NCBI RefSeq assembly: GCF_021397715.1 | Contig: NZ_CP090207.1 | Span: forward strand, 1,612,001-1,676,000 | DNA from: Pantoea agglomerans | GTDB lineage: Bacteria; Pseudomonadota; Gammaproteobacteria; Enterobacterales; Enterobacteriaceae | Length of the DNA: 64,000 bases | Reading direction: 5' to 3' | Translations under genes and position numbers: made by a program | The notes under the pieces: generated by a model | Database searches by the model: none | The model's input: only the letters and a program-made list of their open reading frames with translations | What the model was told of the DNA's origin: nothing | In this document: positions 59,157 to 64,000 of the stretch, piece by piece | Position numbering within the stretch: the first letter of the stretch is position 1 | Layout: every line of letters begins with the position of its first letter

Positions 59157-60290
59157 ATGGATCATTTAGTCGCGCTGCGTCGCGATCTGCACGCCCATCC
59201 GGAAACCGGGTTTAACGAGCAGCGCACCAGCGATATCGTGGCCGCCTTTCTGCATCAACTCGGCATTGAGGTGCATCGCGGCATCGGTAAAACCGGCGTT
59301 GTCGGGGTGCTGAAAAAGGGTAGCAGCGCACGGATGATCGGTCTGCGTGCTGATATGGATGCGCTGCCGATGCAGGATCAGGGTGATGCGGCGTGGAAAA
59401 GTCAGGTGGAACAGGTGAGTCACGCCTGCGGTCACGATGGTCACACCGTGATGCTGCTGGGCGCGGCGGAAGTGCTGGCACGCGATATCTCATTCGATGG
59501 CTGCGTCTGCTTTATTTTCCAGCCCGCGGAAGAGGGGCTGGCCGGGGCGAAGGCGATGATCGACGACGGATTATTCAGCCGTTTTCCCTGTGACGCGGTC
59601 TACGCGATCCACAACTGGCCGGAACTGCCGCTGGGCAGGGTACAAACCCGACCTGGCCCGATTATGGCGGCAGCCGACCGCTTCGACATCCGGGTGATCG
59701 GCGAGGGCGGCCATGCGGCACAGCCCCACCTGACGCGCGATACCCTGCTGGCAACCAGTGAACTGGTGGTGCAGCTCAATACGCTGGTGGCGCGGGCGCT
59801 CGACCCCTGCGAAACCGGGCTGTTAACCGTGACCCGCATGCAGGGCGGCTTCTCGCACAATATGATCCCGGCTGAAGCCAGCCTGACCGGCACGGTTCGC
59901 ACCTTCAATCCGGCGGCACAGGCAACGCTGGAAGCACGGCTGCGCCAGATGGCAGAACACATTACCGCCGCGCACGGCCTGCGCGCCGAGGTCAGCTATC
60001 ACCGCTACTACCCGGCGACCATCAACAGCGCCGCTGAAGCGCAGTTTTGTTTGCAGGCGCTCAGCCAGGCGGGTATTCCGGCCGACCTCGCGCCGCAGCC
60101 CGCGCTCACCTCAGAAGATTTCGCCTTTATGTTGCAGGCGCGTCCCGGCGCTTACCTGTGGCTGGGATCGGCACCCAGCAAGCCGCTGCATCATGCGGCC
60201 TATGACTTCAACGACGCGCTGATCCCGCATGGTATCCAGGTATTTGTCGCGCTGATTCAACAGGCGCTGGCAGAGAAATTTCCCTGCTGA
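59157..60290 (+). CDS. M20-family amidohydrolase (hippurate/N-acyl-amino-acid hydrolase-like)
   Basis: A 377-residue peptidase-M20D protein. Metal-ligand motifs are HAHPETGFNE near 12-21, SHACGHDGHT (Cys91, His93), IFQPAEEG and the late LTSEDFAFM. Relatives cleave N-acyl amino acids, hippurate or IAA conjugates. In this operon it fits removal of an acyl group from an imported conjugate or from an acetylated intermediate. It is the last gene before a hairpin and the aminotransferase. Confidence 0.9.
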   Translation: MDHLVALRRDLHAHPETGFNEQRTSDIVAAFLHQLGIEVHRGIGKTGVVGVLKKGSSARMIGLRADMDALPMQDQGDAAWKSQVEQVSHACGHDGHTVMLLGAAEVLARDISFDGCVCFIFQPAEEGLAGAKAMIDDGLFSRFPCDAVYAIHNWPELPLGRVQTRPGPIMAAADRFDIRVIGEGGHAAQPHLTRDTLLATSELVVQLNTLVARALDPCETGLLTVTRMQGGFSHNMIPAEASLTGTVRTFNPAAQATLEARLRQMAEHITAAHGLRAEVSYHRYYPATINSAAEAQFCLQALSQAGIPADLAPQPALTSEDFAFMLQARPGAYLWLGSAPSKPLHHAAYDFNDALIPHGIQVFVALIQQALAEKFPC

Positions 60291-60317
60291 AAGCCGCAGG
60301 ATTTTGACAGGAAATGC

Positions 60318-60342
60318 CGCTGCCTGCGGAATTACGGCAGCG
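60318..60342 (+). other. Hairpin upstream of the aminotransferase gene
   Basis: CGCTGCC - 11 nt - GGCAGCG forms a 7-bp stem 28 nt after the amidohydrolase stop. It may partly end the long operon transcript. A TTGACA hexamer at 60304-60309 could belong to a local promoter, but a clear -10 box is missing. Confidence 0.4.
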
Positions 60343-60403
60343 TAAGAAACCAACGGGTTGCGATACTTGAGCCAACCGAACGTTACGTGGATGAGGGTTT
60401 AAA

Positions 60404-61720
60404 ATGCAGAATGTCATGGCAGAGCAGCAAGCATACTCCGATAACAGCCTGTTACTGGATGCACGCGAGCAGAACGTGCCGCGTGGCGTGGTCACCGCAC
60501 ATCCGTTGGTGATCGAACGCGCGAAAGGCAGCGAAGTGTGGGATGTGGAAGGCAATCGCTATCTCGACTTCGTTGGCGGTATCGGCGTGCTGAATGTCGG
60601 TCATAATCATCCGGCGGTGGTCAATGCCGTCACCCGTCAGCTGGGCATGGTTTCCCACGCCTGTTTTCAGGTGGTCGCCTATCCGGGCTACATCACGCTG
60701 GCCCAGCGGCTGAACAAGCTGGTGGGCGGAGATGAGGCCTATAAAAGCGTCTTCTTCACCAGCGGCGCCGAAGCGGTAGAAAATGCGGTGAAAATCGCCC
60801 GTTCCCATACCCAGCGCCCCGGCATTATCGCCTTTGATGGCGCTTTTCATGGCCGTACGCTGCTGGGCGTAACCCTGACCGGCATGTCTGCGCCCTATAA
60901 ACAGAATTTTGGTCCGTTCCCGGGTGACATTTACCGTGTGCCTTTCCCGAACCCGCTGCACGGTATCACCGAAGCGGACTGCCTGAAGGCACTGGATCAG
61001 CTGTTCGCGGTACAGATTCTGCCGGAGCGGGTCGCGGCGATCATCATCGAGCCGGTACAGGGTGACGGCGGCTTCCTGCCCGCGGGTCCGGCATTTATGC
61101 AGGCGCTGCGTCGTATCACCAGCCAGCATGGCATTCTGCTGATCTGTGATGAGATCCAGTCCGGCTTCGGGCGTACCGGCACGATGTTCGCTTTCCAGCA
61201 GTTGGGGATCAAACCGGATTTAGTCACGCTGGCGAAAAGCCTGGGCGGCGGTCTGCCGATTTCCGGCGTTGTCGGGCGGGCAGAGATCATGGATGCCCCC
61301 ACGCCTGGCGGACTCGGCGGCACCTATGGCGGCAATGCGCTGGCCTGTGCTGCGGCGCTGGCGGTACTGGACCTGTTCGAACAGGAGAATCTGTTGCAGC
61401 GTTCCTGCCAGCTCGGCGAACAGCTCAATGCGCGTCTGCGTCAGCTGGCGGATAAATATGCCTGCATTGGCGATGTGCGCGGCGTTGGCTTTATGCAGGC
61501 GGTTGAGATTCTGGACTTTGAAACCGGGCGGCCCGATGCAGCCCTGACCCAGAAGATTCTCGACAGCGCCTGCCAGGAGGGTCTGCTGCTGATTAAGTGC
61601 GGGCTGCATCGTAATACCATCCGTTTCCTGGCACCGCTGGTGACCACTGACTCGCAACTGGAAGAAGCGCTGCATATCTTCGATATTGCGCTGGCCCGCG
61701 CCACCGGCCGGTTAGGGTAA
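60404..61720 (+). CDS. Class III PLP-dependent aminotransferase (GabT/4-aminobutyrate type)
   Basis: A 438-residue fold-type I transaminase. Motifs: YLDFVGGIGVLNVGHNHPAV, FFTSGAEAVENAVKIARSHT, the PLP Asp in LLICDEIQSGFGRTG and the Schiff-base Lys in LVTLAKSLGGGLPIS. It is close to GABA-2-oxoglutarate transaminases, including those of putrescine breakdown. With gabD at 45 kb and a PuuB-like oxidase in the operon, release of GABA or a similar omega-amino acid is plausible. It lies 113 nt after the amidohydrolase and may have its own promoter. Confidence 0.9.
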   Translation: MQNVMAEQQAYSDNSLLLDAREQNVPRGVVTAHPLVIERAKGSEVWDVEGNRYLDFVGGIGVLNVGHNHPAVVNAVTRQLGMVSHACFQVVAYPGYITLAQRLNKLVGGDEAYKSVFFTSGAEAVENAVKIARSHTQRPGIIAFDGAFHGRTLLGVTLTGMSAPYKQNFGPFPGDIYRVPFPNPLHGITEADCLKALDQLFAVQILPERVAAIIIEPVQGDGGFLPAGPAFMQALRRITSQHGILLICDEIQSGFGRTGTMFAFQQLGIKPDLVTLAKSLGGGLPISGVVGRAEIMDAPTPGGLGGTYGGNALACAAALAVLDLFEQENLLQRSCQLGEQLNARLRQLADKYACIGDVRGVGFMQAVEILDFETGRPDAALTQKILDSACQEGLLLIKCGLHRNTIRFLAPLVTTDSQLEEALHIFDIALARATGRLG

Positions 61721-61758
61721 AGTCCGCTTCCTCATTGATATTGTTGGAGTAATTTGAA

Positions 61759-61831
61759 AACCTCCCGCTGGTATAACCACTGCTTAGCGCTGGCGCGTTT
61801 ACCGTAAAGCGTGTTATATCTTCGGGAGGTT
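61759..61831 (+). other. Large leader hairpin ahead of the Lrp-type gene
   Basis: AACCTCCCG (61759-61767) pairs perfectly with CGGGAGGTT (61823-61831), and the inner GTATAACCAC / GTGTTATAT segments extend the pairing with mismatches. The structure fills most of the gap between the aminotransferase and Lrp genes, ending 30 nt before the ATG. It could be a terminator-like or regulatory leader. Confidence 0.5.
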
Positions 61832-61861
61832 CTGCACATTTGATTAACAATGAGGGGTGCT

Positions 61862-62374
61862 ATGAACGGCTTAATGAAACTCGACCGCATCGACATCAAC
61901 ATCCTGGTGCAACTCCAGAAAGATGGCCGTATCAGCAACGTTAACCTCGCCGATGCTGTAGGCCTTTCCCCCAGCCCCTGTCTGCAACGGGTCAAGCGCC
62001 TGGAACAGGCGGGCTTTATCACCGGCTATGAAGCGCACATCAACCTCACGCGCATCACCGATTCGGTGACGGTATTTACCGAAGTGACCCTCTCCGGTCA
62101 TCGCCGCGAAGACTTTATGAAATTTGAAAGTGCGATGCGCGACGTCGATGAGCTGATGGAGTGCCATCTGATCACCGGCGGCTATGACTATTTGCTGCGT
62201 TTTATAACCCGCAGTATTGAGCATTACCAGGAAGTGATTGAGAAGATGCTCGACGCCCAGATCGGCATCGATAAGTACTTCAGCTATATCGTCATTAAAT
62301 CACCGATCATGAAAAGCAGCGTGCCGTTGCGCTCGCTGATCAGCAAACAGAACTCGGTCGAGTTTGGTGTCTGA
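61862..62374 (+). CDS. Lrp/AsnC-family transcriptional regulator
   Basis: A 170-residue regulator. The N-terminal HTH is LDRIDINILVQLQKDGRISN, followed by VNLADAVGLSPSPCLQRVKR. The C-terminal RAM domain contains LMECHLITGGYDYLLRFI. Such proteins sense amino acids. It follows the aminotransferase on the same strand and probably regulates the surrounding catabolic genes. I chose the ATG after AGGGG; one four codons earlier is possible. Confidence 0.92.
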   Translation: MNGLMKLDRIDINILVQLQKDGRISNVNLADAVGLSPSPCLQRVKRLEQAGFITGYEAHINLTRITDSVTVFTEVTLSGHRREDFMKFESAMRDVDELMECHLITGGYDYLLRFITRSIEHYQEVIEKMLDAQIGIDKYFSYIVIKSPIMKSSVPLRSLISKQNSVEFGV

Positions 62375-62726
62375 CGGGCGGCCTCTGGTCGCTTATTCCC
62401 GCCTTCCCTCAACACGGGGAAGGGGGTGAGCGCAGGAGCCGTTTTCCCCGTGCTGTTTACCGTCACTCATCTGCTTTAGCCCGCACTGCCTGCATCCAAA
62501 CCTGATTCACCGCCGTCTGTATGCCCGCCACCTCAGCCCGTTTTGACGACGCTGGCGCGCAGCGGCGACACCGCTGACCCGGCTCGCCACCAAACACAAC
62601 CGCCCGCAGCATAAAATTTCATTCCCCGCTGAAATTCAGCCGCTAAAACCCCTTCTGATACGCGCTACAGTCTTAACCGTTCCGCAAACCCTTTTACACT
62701 GATTTCAACCGATACAAGGAGTTGTC
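62375..62726. other. Intergenic region after the Lrp-type gene
   Basis: It contains a small hairpin (CCTTCCC / GGGAAGG, 62402-62423) that may end the Lrp transcript. The rest should carry the promoter of the next gene. No gene was recognised. Confidence 0.45.
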
Positions 62727-63173
62727 ATGAGCTCATTCGTGATTGCTGACCAGCAATGGCAGCGTGATGCATTTACCGTCTCCACCGCACGTCAGCGGCT
62801 CGACCTCGACTGGGTCCACCACCAGCTGGCGGAAAAGTCCTACTGGGCGCAGGGCCAGCCGCGGGCCAAAACTGAGCGGGCGATTGCCGGTTCATTGCCG
62901 TTTGGCCTCTATCACCAGCAAGCGCAGATCGGTTTTGCCCGGCTGATCACGGACTACACCCGTTTTGGCTGGCTGTGCGATGTGATGATCGATGAGAACT
63001 GGCGCGGGCACGGGCTGGGTAGCTGGCTGGCGACCTGCGTCCGTGAACATCCCGAACTGCAAACGGTGCACCGCTGGATGCTGTCAACCCGTGATGCCCA
63101 TCAGGTCTACCAGCGACTCGGCTGGCGTGTGGTGCAGGATCCACAGACGCTGATGGAATTTCCTCCCTCCTGA
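62727..63173 (+). CDS. GNAT-family N-acetyltransferase
   Basis: A 148-residue single-domain GNAT. The core has LITDYTRFGWLCDVMIDENW and the acetyl-CoA loop RGHGLGSWLATCV, then VYQRLGW near the end. Its acceptor is unknown. It lies 18 nt before the hydantoinase/oxoprolinase gene and has AAGGAG ahead of the ATG, so the two may be co-transcribed. Confidence 0.88.
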   Translation: MSSFVIADQQWQRDAFTVSTARQRLDLDWVHHQLAEKSYWAQGQPRAKTERAIAGSLPFGLYHQQAQIGFARLITDYTRFGWLCDVMIDENWRGHGLGSWLATCVREHPELQTVHRWMLSTRDAHQVYQRLGWRVVQDPQTLMEFPPS

Positions 63174-63191
63174 CCCTGGAGTTAACCTGAG

Positions 63192-64000
63192 ATGCGATAC
63201 CGCGTTGGCGTGGATATTGGCGGATCTTTTACCGATTTCGCCGTGCTCGATCAGCAAACCAATCAGATTCATACCCTTAAAGTCCTGTCGCGCCCGGATC
63301 AACCGGGCAGCGAAATCGTCACCGGGCTGACGCAGTTTCAGCAGCGCGATGGCATTGAACCGGCAGAGATTGGCTATTTTACCCACGGCACCACGGTCGG
63401 GATTAATGCGGTGATCCAGCGGCGCGGCGTGCGGCTGGCGCTGTTTGCGACTGAAGGCTTCTGCGATGTGCTGGAGCTGGCGCGCCTGAAAATCCCGCAT
63501 ATCCACGATCTCTTTTCGCGGCGTCCCGCGCCGCTGATTAGCCGCGATCGGGTGTTTGCCATCCGCGAACGCAGCGACTGTCACGGCAACGTGCTGCAAG
63601 CGGTCGATCGCCAGAGCGTGCTTGATGCGATAGAACAGGCGCGGGCGGCGGGCTGTCAGGGCATTGTGGTCTCGCTGCTGCACAGCTACCGCAACCGGCA
63701 CAATGAAGCCGCAGTGAAAGCGATTATCGACGAAGTGGCCCCGGAGCTGCTGACCTCCTGTTCGGCCGACATCTGGCCAATCATCCGCGAATATGAGCGC
63801 ACCATCACCGCCACCATTAACGCCTACGTTCAGCCGATGGTGATTAACTATCTCGAATCCTTTGAGCAGGCGCTGCATCGCCTTGGGGTGAAACCACCGC
63901 CGCGCATTACCAAATCAAATGGCGGCGTCATGGGCCTTGAGCAGGCGAAACGCGAATGCGTACAGATGGTGCTCTCCGGTACCGCATCAGGAGTCATCGG
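63192..64000 (+). CDS. Hydantoinase/oxoprolinase family protein (HyuA-like), 5' part
   Basis: An open frame of 269 codons running off the window end. The N-terminal actin-like ATPase fold begins VGVDIGGSFTDFAVLDQQTN and continues GYFTHGTTVGINAVIQRRGV, then FATEGFCDVLELARLKIPHI and ISRDRVFAIRERSD. These are the standard motifs of HyuA/5-oxoprolinase/acetone-carboxylase subunits. It would normally pair with a HyuB-type subunit downstream. It could hydrolyse a cyclic amide such as a hydantoin or 5-oxoproline with ATP, which fits the nitrogen-catabolic setting. Confidence 0.9.
   Translation, partial: MRYRVGVDIGGSFTDFAVLDQQTNQIHTLKVLSRPDQPGSEIVTGLTQFQQRDGIEPAEIGYFTHGTTVGINAVIQRRGVRLALFATEGFCDVLELARLKIPHIHDLFSRRPAPLISRDRVFAIRERSDCHGNVLQAVDRQSVLDAIEQARAAGCQGIVVSLLHSYRNRHNEAAVKAIIDEVAPELLTSCSADIWPIIREYERTITATINAYVQPMVINYLESFEQALHRLGVKPPPRITKSNGGVMGLEQAKRECVQMVLSGTASGVI

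Overview
The window looks like the chromosome of an enterobacterium of the Erwiniaceae, most likely Pantoea or a close relative. The evidence is a nac-cbl regulator pair, a yaiL orthologue, three near-identical tRNA-Asn(GTT) genes and generally GC-rich codon use. The genus is inferred from gene content and was not tested by a search. No rRNA, CRISPR array, integrase or transposase was recognised.

Region 1 (1-6.4 kb) is the decayed arm of an integrated element ending at a tRNA-Asn gene. It holds a four-gene, minus-strand operon with 4-nt overlaps that resembles an ABC-three-component conflict system: an SMC-like DUF3732-type ATPase, a middle component and two proteins with nuclease-like folds. 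A HigA-type antitoxin broken by two in-frame stops lies directly upstream. A frameshifted ArdC antirestriction pseudogene follows. Region 2 (6.7-12.3 kb) is mostly ordinary: an oxidoreductase, a GT8 glycosyltransferase, an aldonolactone-oxidase-like flavoprotein, a TetR regulator, yaiL and a pseudouridine synthase. Region 3 (12.7-18.3 kb) is a fructan locus: LacI regulator, GPH symporter, GH32 enzyme and a GH91 inulin-fructotransferase-like protein without a signal peptide. Together they suggest uptake and cytosolic breakdown of difructose anhydride or inulin oligomers.

Region 4 (18.8-32.8 kb) is the most interesting part. It is a visibly AT-richer island bounded by 28-nt direct repeats that include the 3' end of tRNA-Asn. 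Behind a LysR regulator it carries twelve co-directional genes: a D-2-hydroxyacid dehydrogenase, two lysine-2,3-aminomutase-like radical SAM enzymes, an ATP-grasp ligase, a flippase-like transporter, a metallo-beta-lactamase-fold protein, a large FAD/NAD(P) protein, a cupin, an MFS transporter, a zeta-class GST, a secreted CMD-family protein and a ferredoxin. This reads as an unfamiliar biosynthetic cluster for a small molecule built from a beta-amino acid and joined by an ATP-grasp ligase.

Region 5 (33-41 kb) holds a sugar-phosphate isomerase homologue, a Fur-box-preceded YncE-like lipoprotein, a HigBA-type toxin-antitoxin pair, the third tRNA-Asn and a CUT2 sugar ABC transporter.

Region 6 (41-64 kb) is about nitrogen. 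nac has a clear sigma-54 promoter and an NtrC-type site. Between nac and cbl sit about 1.7 kb of GC-rich repeats (two 298-bp direct copies, one diverged inverted copy, one 54-bp tandem array). gabD follows. A roughly 13-kb operon then starts behind a second sigma-54-like promoter with TGCAAC half-sites. It encodes an aldehyde dehydrogenase, a HAD hydrolase, two amine/amino-acid-oxidase-type flavoproteins, a peptide-type ABC importer, a GNAT, a hydroxyacid dehydrogenase and an M20 amidohydrolase. A class III aminotransferase, an Lrp-type regulator, a GNAT and a truncated hydantoinase/oxoprolinase follow. I infer nitrogen-limited import and degradation of an amine or N-acylated amino-acid conjugate; the substrate cannot be read from the sequence.
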